This document shows positions 8,765 through 16,459 of a stretch of DNA of 51,090 bases, in pieces. Each line of letters starts with the position of its first letter. Position 1 is the first letter of the stretch. Source of the DNA: a virus; IMG/VR virus record IMGVR_UViG_3300021079_000012, positions 1-51,090 of that record; one strand, written 5' to 3'. The notes under the pieces were generated by a model, which searched no databases, had not been told where the DNA came from, and saw only the letters and a program-made list of their open reading frames with translations. The translations under genes and the position numbers were made by a program.

Positions 8765-9293
8765 AAGACAAAAGAAAATGATTCTTGAAACTGTCACAAA
8801 TAAAGAAGTAATTTGTGACAAATGTGGATGGTCTTGGGATTTATCAGATGGTGGTGAAGACCCTTATATTTGTCATAAATGTGGTCATAATAACTCTGAA
8901 GAAGATTATCGAGGAAAACGTGTTATGGTTTATTATAATTTACATAAACACACTTTTTCTGTAACATATAAATCAATAGTAATATTACATGCCGATTATG
9001 TTAAACTATCGGACGTTGAATTCCGTGTTAGACAAGGAGGTAAAGATAGAGTTAGAGGTGAAAAAAGAAAAAATGTTCACGCATTTGTTATTGGTAATTT
9101 AGTAGATTATTGTGAATACCCTTGTGAAAACATACCACAGGAACCAACAGATAAAATTGTTACATATGACCCATACAAATACAATAGTTTTGTTTATAAA
9201 GGAACAGAAGAACCCGTATACAAAGCCAAAGAGGTTGACATGATTAACCAAAAAAATAAATTATTCGTAATTAACGAAGTAAGAAAGTTTTAA
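8745..9293 (+). CDS. Zinc-ribbon protein with ITE-type N-terminal peptide
   Basis: A 182-residue protein. Residues 1-16 (MKIIITERQKKMILET) resemble the start of the preceding gene. Residues 21-50 form a four-cysteine zinc ribbon: C24 and C27 in CDKCGW, then C43 and C46 in CHKCGH, separated by an acidic loop (LSDGGEDP). The rest is beta-rich and ends KLFVINEVRKF. A nucleic-acid or protein binding role is inferred. It lies between the gp14-like and gp15-like genes, so it could be a virion-associated or internal protein. It starts inside the end of the previous gene and ends one base before the gp15-like ATG. Confidence 0.8.
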   Translation: MKIIITERQKKMILETVTNKEVICDKCGWSWDLSDGGEDPYICHKCGHNNSEEDYRGKRVMVYYNLHKHTFSVTYKSIVILHADYVKLSDVEFRVRQGGKDRVRGEKRKNVHAFVIGNLVDYCEYPCENIPQEPTDKIVTYDPYKYNSFVYKGTEEPVYKAKEVDMINQKNKLFVINEVRKF

Positions 9294-9294
9294 G

Positions 9295-10332
9295 ATGCCG
9301 TTACCTAAAAAAATAAAGAAAGATATTCCTTTAACCGAATCTAAAACTCTTCTACCAAGAAGACGGGAGTTGGTTGATAAAATTAATAAGGACGGAACAT
9401 TTCTTCCAAAATCATTATTACATGCCGATTTAGATGGTGGGTTTTTAGAATTTGTTAAGAATGAATTAAAGACGGTTATAGATGGTAAAATAATACCAAC
9501 AATTGATATTTTAGTAACAACTCAGAATTGGAGTCAATTTACTGAGACGTGGAATTTACAGAATCTTGATAAGAATGTTGAGCCCCCATTTATTACAACG
9601 GTAAGAGTTCCTGAAGTAAAATTTGGTTCAAATCCCGCAGTACTTTATAATATTCCAAATAGACGACAATATTTTTATGCTCAAGTACCAACATGGGACG
9701 GACAAAGAAATGGTATGGATATATACAAAATACCTCAACCCGTTCCTGTAGATATTTCATATACTGTTAAAATAGTTTGTAACAGAATGAGAGAAATCAA
9801 TGAATTTAATAAAAACGTCATAGAGAAGTTTGCCTCAAAACAAGCCTACCAAGTTATTAAAGGTCATTATATCCCTATTGTTATGGGCAATATTTCTGAC
9901 GAATCTGTTATGGACTTGGAAAAAAGAAAATTTTATATCCAAAGTTACGAGTTCACCTTATTAGGGTTTTTAATTGATGAAAACGAATTTGAGGTTTCTC
10001 CAGCGGTTTCAAGAGTTTTACAAGTTGTTGAGTTCGATACTAGTACTACAAAAAGACGAGTTAAGAAAGATATTAATATAGGAGGTAATGAAATTGATGT
10101 ATTGTTTGTCGTTGGTAATAATGTTAACTCACAAATATTTGATTACACCACAAATATAATAATTGCTACTCCAATTAATGTTGAGAGTTTTGACGTTTAT
10201 ATTAACAATGATTATTATGGTTCTGATTTAACAGAAATCCAAATAAACACCAATGATAAGTTAAAATTTGTGATTGTTAAAACAGACGATACCATAGAAT
10301 CAATAATTAGGTTATTTGGTGACCCAATTTAA
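9295..10332 (+). CDS. 15: Tail terminator / sheath completion protein (T4 gp15-like)
   Basis: A 345-residue protein. The central part (residues about 150-240, from PVDISYTVKIVCNRM to YEFTLLGFLIDENEFEV) follows the T4 gp15 plan: a strand with Y-x-L/V-x-I, an amphipathic helix ending in a long strand on the target polypeptide, a spaced I-P-I/V-x-M strand, and a final RRK...W/YEFTLxG(F/W)L strand. In T4, gp15 caps the finished tail tube and sheath and joins it to the neck. The C-terminal ~100 residues have no counterpart that I recognise. The next plus-strand virion genes are sheath and tube, as expected. Its stop overlaps the stop of a small antisense gene (TTAA). Confidence 0.7.
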   Translation: MPLPKKIKKDIPLTESKTLLPRRRELVDKINKDGTFLPKSLLHADLDGGFLEFVKNELKTVIDGKIIPTIDILVTTQNWSQFTETWNLQNLDKNVEPPFITTVRVPEVKFGSNPAVLYNIPNRRQYFYAQVPTWDGQRNGMDIYKIPQPVPVDISYTVKIVCNRMREINEFNKNVIEKFASKQAYQVIKGHYIPIVMGNISDESVMDLEKRKFYIQSYEFTLLGFLIDENEFEVSPAVSRVLQVVEFDTSTTKRRVKKDINIGGNEIDVLFVVGNNVNSQIFDYTTNIIIATPINVESFDVYINNDYYGSDLTEIQINTNDKLKFVIVKTDDTIESIIRLFGDPI

Positions 10333-10493
10333 TTCTCACCGTATACATCAGGTTTCTCCTTACACTTCTCAACTATCATTCTTTCTAAGAATCGATACAT
10401 TTTAATTCCCTTCTTTTCACAATAGGTCTTTAGGATATCATGAACCTCAATTGATATCTTTAGATTCTTTATTTTTTTTACTTTATTGTCCAT
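10329..10493 (-). CDS. Small ribbon-helix-helix-like protein (54 aa)
   Basis: A 54-residue minus-strand gene between gp15-like and sheath genes. After a lysine-rich start it has a strand (NLKISIEV), a helix (HDILKTYCEKKG) and a second helix (MYRFLERMIVEKC): the ribbon-helix-helix layout of Arc/MetJ/CopG-type DNA-binding proteins. A role as a small transcriptional regulator is inferred. It starts at ATG 10493 and ends convergently against the gp15-like gene with a 4-nt overlap. It accounts for most of the 284-bp space between gp15-like and sheath genes. Confidence 0.65.
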   Translation of the reverse strand: MDNKVKKIKNLKISIEVHDILKTYCEKKGIKMYRFLERMIVEKCKEKPDVYGEN

Positions 10494-10528
10494 GGTAGAA
10501 AAAAGGCAGAATTTATTCTACCCAATTT

Positions 10529-10536
10529 ATAAATAC
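10529..10536 (-). promoter_or_regulatory. Late-type motif upstream of the RHH gene
   Basis: GTATTTATAAA on the minus strand, 35 nt before the ATG of the small RHH gene. The same spacing class (34-37 nt) precedes tube and sheath. It lies back to back with the sheath promoter motif on plus. Confidence 0.35.
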
Positions 10537-10571
10537 TTACTACAAAGTAAAGTATTTTGGTTTTTTTTCTA

Positions 10572-10579
10572 ATATTTAT
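10572..10579 (+). promoter_or_regulatory. Late-type promoter motif for tail sheath
   Basis: ATATTTATC lies 37 nt before the ATG, followed by a long A-rich leader with no Shine-Dalgarno sequence. A longer A-rich leader is shared only with tail tube; both are expected to be highly expressed. Confidence 0.55.
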
Positions 10580-10616
10580 CTATAAAATAAATTAACAAGT
10601 TAAAAGAAAAAAAATA

Positions 10617-13600
10617 ATGGCAACAAACAACAAAGTATTCGTGTCTCCTGGAGTGTATACCTCTGAAGTTGATTTGAGTTTTGTGGCACAAAGTGTAGGT
10701 GTTACAACTTTAGGTATTGTCGGTGAGACTCAAAAAGGTCCCGCTTTCGAACCTATCTTTATCAGAAACTTCGATGAGTTTTCGGCATATTTCGGAGGAA
10801 CATCTCCTGAAAAATTCATAAACACACAAATTCCTAAATATGAGGCGGCGTATATCGCAAAAGCTTACTTACAACAGTCTAACCAATTGTTTGTAACAAG
10901 AGTATTAGGTTTATCAGGTTATGATGCGGGTCCGTCTTGGTCAATCACTACAAAGGCTAACGTTAATCCGACAACGGTTGAGTTCGATTGTATTTCAGGT
11001 CAAACTGTTAATTGTGAGTTTGATTGTACTTTATTTAACATTATTAGTTACTCAATTCCATTTACGGGATGTAGTAATAGTGTTAATAGTATTTCATTTA
11101 CAGGACCGATTCCATCAGAAATTGACGCTAAATTAAATTTACCATATGAAAATTTTAATGGTAGTACTGGTACATTATATCAAGATATGACAAATCAAAT
11201 TTTTGATATCATGAACGCAACTAATCCATATATTGCGGAAACAACTAACATTAATTATTACGGACCTATTTCAGGTGATGTATATAATTCACTATCACCG
11301 ATTTTTACGGCAGAAACAAACGTATTTAACGTTGAGAATGTTGATGAGAGCATGATTAATTACGCGGCACCACAAAACGACCCTTGGTATTACGCATTAT
11401 TTGACAATGTTGGAAGTGCGGTTTATAGTGGTTACTCTTTTTGGTCTATTGTGACAAATTTAACGGAAGTTATTAGTACTACAACAACAACAAGTACTTT
11501 ACCGACACCGACACCAACCCCCGACCCTTGTAACCCAACACCTACAGGAACAACAACAACAACAACATTACCTAAACCAACAAAATGTTATACTGGTATT
11601 TTAACAGGACAAATCTACATATATAAAGGAACCGCTTTCACAGATTTTGATGATTTAGTGGTGGCAACTTTACGTTCAAGAGGATTGGCGACTTACGGTA
11701 GTGATAACGGTGCAGTATATGAAGTTCCAGGTGGTGTTAACGCATACAATGACTTTGACGGACATAACGTACAAATGGATTGTTCAGGAACTTATTCAGG
11801 CGTAACTAAAAACCCGTTCTCAACATTTGGTATTAATGTGACAGATAAAGACGGTAATCCGTTCTTCTTCGAAACATCATTATCAAATTCAGATAGTAAG
11901 TACATTTCTAAAGTGTTCGGACAATCTAATTTTGCAAAACCAAGAACTGTAGTTCCGTTGTTTGTTGAAGAGAGATTCCAAGCATTATTAACTTATGGGT
12001 GGAGAAAAGGATTTATTAGAGGATTAAATTGTGAGTTAACGGCATTACCTGACGCAAGACAAGGTGTTGACCCAACTTCAATTGCTTGGTATCTTGAAAA
12101 ATATCAATCACCTGTGTCACCATGGGTTGTATCCGAATTAAGAGGTACAAAAGTATACAACTTATTTAAATTTACAACAATTGCTGACGGAGACGATGCG
12201 AATATTGAGGTTAAAATCTCGATTGCTAACATCTCATTTAACAATGGTACTTTTGACGTAATAATTAGAGATTTCTTTGACTCGGATAACAGTCCTGTAG
12301 TTCTTGAAAAATTCACTAACTGTTCTATGGACCTTAACGATAATAGTTTTATCGCTAAAAAAATTGGTACATTAGACGGAGAATACGCATTGAATTCTAA
12401 ATATGTCATGATTGAACTTAACGAGGATGCTCCAATAGACGCATTACCTTGTGGTTTTGAAGGTTATAATTTTAGAGAATATGCTGGTGTTCGTCCTCCA
12501 TTCCCTATTTACAAAACAAAATATGATTTTCCAGGTGAAGTGGTTTATAATCCACCATTTGGTTTATCATCAGGAGCTGACGATATTATAAGAAGTAATG
12601 GTGATAATGTTCGTAGAACTTATCTTGGTATTTCTGACACTGTTGGTTTCGATGTTGATTTCTACACATATAAAGGTAAACAATTACCATTAGATGTTTG
12701 TACAGACGTTTCAGGTGATGAATGGGCGTACCGAACAAGAGGATTCCATATGGACATCAACGCACATGTAATCAAGATACCAAGTTATTTTTCAACAAGT
12801 GGTACACCAGCGTTTTACGTAGGTTCCGCACCATTTACTTCAGACCCTGATAACGAAGCGAATCCGTATTATAGATTATACGCTCGTAAGTTCTCGTTAT
12901 TATGTCGTGGAGGATTTGATGGTTGGGACATCTATACTGAACACAGAACAAATGCTGATAGATTCGTATTAGGTAGAATTGGTTATAGAAATGGGGCATG
13001 TCCTTCATTCAAATATCCAACGGCTACAGGATGGGGAGCGTTTAAACAAATTACTGTTGGTAACAACGGGCAAGATTGGGCAAACACCGACTATTACGCT
13101 TACTTATTAGGACAACAAACATTCTCTAACCCTGAGGCGGTTAATATTAACGTATTCGTTACTCCAGGTATTGATTATGTAAACCACTCTGACTTAGTAG
13201 GTGATGCAATTGAAATGATTGAGTATAATAGAGCAGATTCAGTTTATATCTGTACAACACCTGACTACAACATGTTTGTACCGTCAACAGGTGACCAATT
13301 AGATATGATTTATCCACAAGAAGCGGTAGACAATTTGGAAACTGCGGGTATTGACTCAAACTACACGGCAACTTATTACCCATGGGTTTTAACAAGAGAT
13401 ACTGTAAACAACACTCAAATCTATATCCCATCTACGGCTGAGGTAACAAGAAACTTGGCGTTAACAGATAATATCGCTTTCCCTTGGTTCGCTGCGGCGG
13501 GTTACACTCGTGGTATCGTAAGTGCTATCAAAGCGAGAAAGAAACTTACTCAAGAAGACAGAGACGTTCTTTATAAAGGTAGAATTAACCCAATCGCAAC

Positions 13601-13976
13601 CTTCTCTGATGTTGGAACTGTAATTTGGGGTAACAAGACTATGCAAATTAGAGAATCTGCTCTTGACAGAATCAACGTAAGAAGATTATTGTTACAAGCT
13701 CGTAAGTTAATTTCAGCGGTTTCAGTAAGATTATTGTTTGAACAAAACGATGAGAAAGTAAGACAAGATTTCTTGGATGCGGTTAACCCTATCTTAGATG
13801 CAATCAGAAGAGACAGAGGATTATACGATTTCCGTGTAACAGTTTCCTCAGACGTTGCGGATTTAGATAGAAACCAATTAACAGGTAAGATTTATATCAA
13901 ACCGACTAAATCTCTTGAGTTCATAGACATCACGTTCTATATTACTCCTACAGGTGCATCGTTTGATAATATCTAA
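10617..13976 (+). CDS. 18: Tail sheath protein (T4 gp18-like), enlarged
   Basis: The contractile sheath subunit, 1119 residues against about 660 in T4. The N-terminus (VSPGVYTSEVD, then TTLGIVGETQKGPAFEP) is the classic sheath opening. The C-terminus carries the sheath core: NPIATFSDVGTVIWGNKTM, INVRRLLLQARKLI and the closing strands RNQLTGKIYIKPTKSLEFID. The extra length lies in the middle, probably surface domains. It includes a Thr/Pro-rich linker at about 284-324 (TTTTTSTLPTPTPTPDPC and a TTTTTTLPKPTKC end) bracketed by cysteines. An intrinsic terminator follows directly, so sheath is probably one transcript on its own, as fits a high-copy protein. Confidence 0.97.
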   Translation: MATNNKVFVSPGVYTSEVDLSFVAQSVGVTTLGIVGETQKGPAFEPIFIRNFDEFSAYFGGTSPEKFINTQIPKYEAAYIAKAYLQQSNQLFVTRVLGLSGYDAGPSWSITTKANVNPTTVEFDCISGQTVNCEFDCTLFNIISYSIPFTGCSNSVNSISFTGPIPSEIDAKLNLPYENFNGSTGTLYQDMTNQIFDIMNATNPYIAETTNINYYGPISGDVYNSLSPIFTAETNVFNVENVDESMINYAAPQNDPWYYALFDNVGSAVYSGYSFWSIVTNLTEVISTTTTTSTLPTPTPTPDPCNPTPTGTTTTTTLPKPTKCYTGILTGQIYIYKGTAFTDFDDLVVATLRSRGLATYGSDNGAVYEVPGGVNAYNDFDGHNVQMDCSGTYSGVTKNPFSTFGINVTDKDGNPFFFETSLSNSDSKYISKVFGQSNFAKPRTVVPLFVEERFQALLTYGWRKGFIRGLNCELTALPDARQGVDPTSIAWYLEKYQSPVSPWVVSELRGTKVYNLFKFTTIADGDDANIEVKISIANISFNNGTFDVIIRDFFDSDNSPVVLEKFTNCSMDLNDNSFIAKKIGTLDGEYALNSKYVMIELNEDAPIDALPCGFEGYNFREYAGVRPPFPIYKTKYDFPGEVVYNPPFGLSSGADDIIRSNGDNVRRTYLGISDTVGFDVDFYTYKGKQLPLDVCTDVSGDEWAYRTRGFHMDINAHVIKIPSYFSTSGTPAFYVGSAPFTSDPDNEANPYYRLYARKFSLLCRGGFDGWDIYTEHRTNADRFVLGRIGYRNGACPSFKYPTATGWGAFKQITVGNNGQDWANTDYYAYLLGQQTFSNPEAVNINVFVTPGIDYVNHSDLVGDAIEMIEYNRADSVYICTTPDYNMFVPSTGDQLDMIYPQEAVDNLETAGIDSNYTATYYPWVLTRDTVNNTQIYIPSTAEVTRNLALTDNIAFPWFAAAGYTRGIVSAIKARKKLTQEDRDVLYKGRINPIATFSDVGTVIWGNKTMQIRESALDRINVRRLLLQARKLISAVSVRLLFEQNDEKVRQDFLDAVNPILDAIRRDRGLYDFRVTVSSDVADLDRNQLTGKIYIKPTKSLEFIDITFYITPTGASFDNI
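11470..11590 (+). repeat. Low-complexity ACA/ACC tract coding a Thr/Pro linker in sheath
   Basis: Runs of ACA and ACC triplets encode two poly-Thr runs and a TPTPTP run within the sheath gene. The tract probably forms an extended linker between inserted surface domains and could vary in length between relatives by slippage. Confidence 0.75.
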
Positions 13977-13986
13977 AAATAATATT

Positions 13987-14022
13987 AAGACAAGTCGACA
14001 TAAAACTCGACTTGTCTTTATT
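13987..14022 (+). terminator. Intrinsic terminator after tail sheath
   Basis: A perfect 12-bp stem (AAGACAAGTCGA / TCGACTTGTCTT) with an 8-nt loop lies 10 nt after the sheath stop, followed by TATTTATT. The U-rich tail doubles as the late-type motif for the next gene. Confidence 0.85.
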
Positions 14023-14025
14023 TAT
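14018..14025 (+). promoter_or_regulatory. Late-type motif for HAD-like gene
   Basis: TTATTTAT lies 12 nt before the ATG at 14038 and overlaps the tail of the sheath terminator. Confidence 0.4.
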
Positions 14026-14037
14026 TAAATAACCAAC

Positions 14038-14862
14038 ATGTTAAAACATAAAAAAAGAATTATAGAAGGTATTGATGAAGAGGGTAGTCCCGACATGAAA
14101 TACTACGCCTTTGATTGGGATGACAATATTATGACCATGCCAACTAAAATACTTTTAAAAGATGAAGACGGTGATGAAGTAGGAATGTCTACTGAAGATT
14201 TTGCCGAATATAGAATTGATATCGGTAAAAACCCTTTTGAATATGAAGGTCACACTATTGTAGGTTTTGGAAAAGACCCTTTTAAATACTTTAGTGTAAA
14301 AGGTGATAGACAATTTATTGTCGATTCTTTATTAGGTAAACCAGGACCTGCTTGGAGAGACTTTGTTGAAGCAATTAACAACGGGTCAATTTTTTCTATA
14401 GTAACGGCAAGGGGACATACCCCAAGTGTTATTAAAGAGGCATGTTACAATCTTATCGTATCTAACCATATGGGAATTAGTTCAAGTGAATTAGTTAAGA
14501 ATTTGGAAAAATATAGAGATTTAGCCGATGAAGGAGAAATGTCTAAAAAAGACATGATTAGAGAATATCTCGATATGTGTAAGTTTTATCCTGTATCTTA
14601 TGGTGAAAGTTCTGCGACCACCCCTGAAGAAGGTAAAATTAAAGCTTTAAAAGAGTTTGTTCAATTTGTTAGGGAGATGTCTTCAAAGATTCACAAAAAA
14701 GCGTTTCTTAAAAATAAAGTAACTAATAATTTTGTACCTACAATAGGATTTTCAGATGATGATATAAGAAATGTGGAAAAAGTTAAATCTGCATTTGAAA
14801 AAGAACCAGATAATATAATTAAAACTTATTCAACTGCAGGAGGAATTAAAAAAGCATATTAA
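14038..14862 (+). CDS. HAD-superfamily hydrolase-like protein
   Basis: A 274-residue protein with haloacid-dehalogenase signatures: motif I FDWDDN (D26 nucleophile, D28 general acid), motif II SIVTARGHT with its threonine near 122, and motif III GFSDDD near 237-246. A magnesium-dependent phosphatase activity is inferred; the substrate is unknown. The residues before the HAD core (MLKHKKRIIEGIDEEG) contain IIE and IDE sites of the (I/L)xE type, as in other small proteins here, so it may be packaged or processed. It lies between sheath and tube with its own late-type motif, so it is probably made late. A structural or maturation role cannot be excluded. Confidence 0.8.
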   Translation: MLKHKKRIIEGIDEEGSPDMKYYAFDWDDNIMTMPTKILLKDEDGDEVGMSTEDFAEYRIDIGKNPFEYEGHTIVGFGKDPFKYFSVKGDRQFIVDSLLGKPGPAWRDFVEAINNGSIFSIVTARGHTPSVIKEACYNLIVSNHMGISSSELVKNLEKYRDLADEGEMSKKDMIREYLDMCKFYPVSYGESSATTPEEGKIKALKEFVQFVREMSSKIHKKAFLKNKVTNNFVPTIGFSDDDIRNVEKVKSAFEKEPDNIIKTYSTAGGIKKAY

Positions 14863-14931
14863 CTAGAAAACTTATACTAGAAAGATTAAAATAAAAAAAA
14901 ACAAAGTAAAGAGAAAATTTTTTATCTCGAT

Positions 14932-14939
14932 ATATTTAT
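14932..14939 (+). promoter_or_regulatory. Late-type promoter motif for tail tube
   Basis: TATATTTATAATAAAATAAA precedes the tube ATG by 34 nt, with a long A-rich leader (repeated ACAAA). This is the fullest copy of the motif. Confidence 0.6.
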
Positions 14940-14973
14940 AATAAAATAAACAAACAAACAAAAAAATATTACA

Positions 14974-15462
14974 ATGGCTGATTTACTAATGAAAATGCCG
15001 ATTCCTTACGAACCGAAAAGACAAAACAGGTTCATTCTTCGTTTCCCTTCTACTTTGGGAATTAACGAATGGTTCGTAGAATCAACATCAAGACCACATA
15101 TAACAATTACTCCAGTTGAAATCCCGTTCCTAAATACATCAACGTATGTAGCAGGTCGTTTCACTTGGGGAACAATAAACGCTAAATTCCGTGACCCAAT
15201 CGGACCTTCAGCGTCACAAGCTCTTATGGAGTGGGTACGTTTATGTGCCGAGTCTGTAACAGGTCGTATGGGATATGCCGCGGGTTATAAGAAAAATATT
15301 GACCTTGAGATGTTAGACCCTACAGGAGTTGTTGTGGAAAAATGGATTATGGAGGGAAGTTGGTTATCTGACGTTAACTTTGATTCATTAGCATATAATA
15401 CTGACGCAATTGCGAGTATTACTGCCACGATTCGTATGGACCGTTGTATATTAGTTTATTGA
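14974..15462 (+). CDS. 19: Tail tube protein (T4 gp19-like)
   Basis: The tail tube subunit, 162 residues, nearly the same as T4 gp19 (163). The fold order is visible: N-terminal strand (RQNRFILRFP), a P-V-E-I-P-F-x-N segment, a GRFTWGTINAKFRD strand, the helix SQALMEWVRLCAE, GYKKNIDLEMLDP, and the final EGSWLSDVNFDSLAY followed by ITATIRMD. These match the gp19/Hcp-type tube layout. It is expected to stack hexameric rings on the baseplate up to the length set by the tape measure. It has its own late-type promoter and is followed by a strong terminator that overlaps the start of a homing endonuclease. Confidence 0.95.
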   Translation: MADLLMKMPIPYEPKRQNRFILRFPSTLGINEWFVESTSRPHITITPVEIPFLNTSTYVAGRFTWGTINAKFRDPIGPSASQALMEWVRLCAESVTGRMGYAAGYKKNIDLEMLDPTGVVVEKWIMEGSWLSDVNFDSLAYNTDAIASITATIRMDRCILVY

Positions 15463-15504
15463 TTTTTAACTATTAAAATACATCGATTCATTGACAATAT
15501 TGTG

Positions 15505-15542
15505 AAATTCCTATATATTTATTTATATGGGAATTTTTTTTT
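15505..15542 (+). terminator. Terminator hairpin after tail tube that hides the endonuclease start
   Basis: A 13-bp stem (15505-15517 with 15524-15536, one G-U pair) with a 6-nt loop TTTATT, followed by at least six T: a strong intrinsic terminator for the tube transcript. The ATG of the next gene (15527) is in the 3' arm, and the late-type motif crosses the loop. Read-through mRNA would have the start codon sequestered. Confidence 0.8.
15515..15522 (+). promoter_or_regulatory. Late-type motif for the homing endonuclease gene
   Basis: ATATTTAT ends 4 nt before the ATG and lies across the loop of the tube terminator. A transcript starting here would lack the 5' arm of the hairpin and leave the start codon open. 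Confidence 0.45.
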
Positions 15543-16417
15543 GTAAAATATGTCAAAAAGAATGTGAGGGTTTAAACTCTTTAAGGTCACATTCTATTCA
15601 GAAACATAATATTTCTTCAGAACAAATTTATATTGATTATGTTTTAAATGGTGTTAAACCTACTTGTGAATGTGGGTGTGGAAAAACGACAAAATTTTTG
15701 TCGGTAGGAAGAGGATATTCTAAATTTATACAATCTCACCACAATAGAGTTCCTGGTAAAAATAATTTTCATAAAAATCCTAACACACATCAAAAGGCAA
15801 TTGAAACTCAAAAGAAAAATTGGAAAGAAGGTAAGTATGTTGGTTGGTGGGAAAATAAAACACCTGAAACATTAGAAAAAATTGAGGGAATTAAAGAAAA
15901 ATTACGTAATGATAAAGAAAGGGGTAAAAAAATTTCTAAAAAATTAAAAGGAGTTCCTAAAACTGAGATATCCAAAATAAAAAATTCAAAATCTCAAAAA
16001 ATAAGATATAAGAATAACCCTAAATTAAAAGAAGATGCGTCCATTAGAAGAATAAAATGGTTAAAATCTAACTTATCTAATAAAAAGAGTAAATTAGAAT
16101 CCAAATTTGAGACCATTTTAAACCTACTTAATATTAACTACGAATTTCAACACGAGTTTCAAAAAAGGTTATTCGACTTTAAAATTAAAGATAAAAATAT
16201 ACTAATAGAAGTTGACGGAGATTTTTATCACTGTAACCCTAATACAAAACATTCGGAAGTTTTGTACGAAACACAATCACTTACAAAAAAAAATGATAAC
16301 TATAAAAATACCTTATGTCAAAACCACGGAATGATATTACTTCGTTATTGGGAAAAAGATATTAATGAAAGACCTGAGTGGATAATATCTGAACTAAAAA
16401 AAGAATTATCTTTATAA
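15527..16417 (+). CDS. Free-standing homing endonuclease (Vsr/EDxHD-like)
   Basis: A 296-residue protein. An N-terminal C2H2-type finger (C6, C9, H22, H27) is followed by a second Cys cluster (CECGCGKTTKF). Then come a lysine-rich DNA-binding linker with NUMOD-like repeats (residues about 85-190) and a C-terminal nuclease domain (about 195-296). The nuclease shows SKLESKFE, FDFKIKDKNILIEVDGDFYH and a final ILLRYWEKDI, as in Vsr-like PD-(D/E)XK homing enzymes. It probably cuts unmarked relatives at this site and spreads by recombination. It sits between tube and gp26-like genes, a typical intergenic position. The start is fixed by the zinc finger beginning six residues in. Confidence 0.88.
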   Translation: MGIFFCKICQKECEGLNSLRSHSIQKHNISSEQIYIDYVLNGVKPTCECGCGKTTKFLSVGRGYSKFIQSHHNRVPGKNNFHKNPNTHQKAIETQKKNWKEGKYVGWWENKTPETLEKIEGIKEKLRNDKERGKKISKKLKGVPKTEISKIKNSKSQKIRYKNNPKLKEDASIRRIKWLKSNLSNKKSKLESKFETILNLLNINYEFQHEFQKRLFDFKIKDKNILIEVDGDFYHCNPNTKHSEVLYETQSLTKKNDNYKNTLCQNHGMILLRYWEKDINERPEWIISELKKELSL

Positions 16418-16434
16418 AAAACTAACTTGTCCTA

Positions 16435-16442
16435 TTATTTAT
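16435..16442 (+). promoter_or_regulatory. Late-type promoter motif for gp26-like gene
   Basis: TTATTTATAATAAAA lies 17 nt before the ATG at 16460. The next late operon starts here, independent of the endonuclease. Confidence 0.5.
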
Positions 16443-16459
16443 AATAAAAACAATTCAAT

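Noticed and set aside
11470-11590. Possible CRISPR-like or minisatellite array
   Set aside because: The repeats are in-frame Thr/Pro codons within the sheath gene, with no spacers.
15527-16417. Group I intron carrying the endonuclease
   Set aside because: The flanking tube and gp26-like genes are both complete, so the endonuclease gene is intergenic and not inside an intron.
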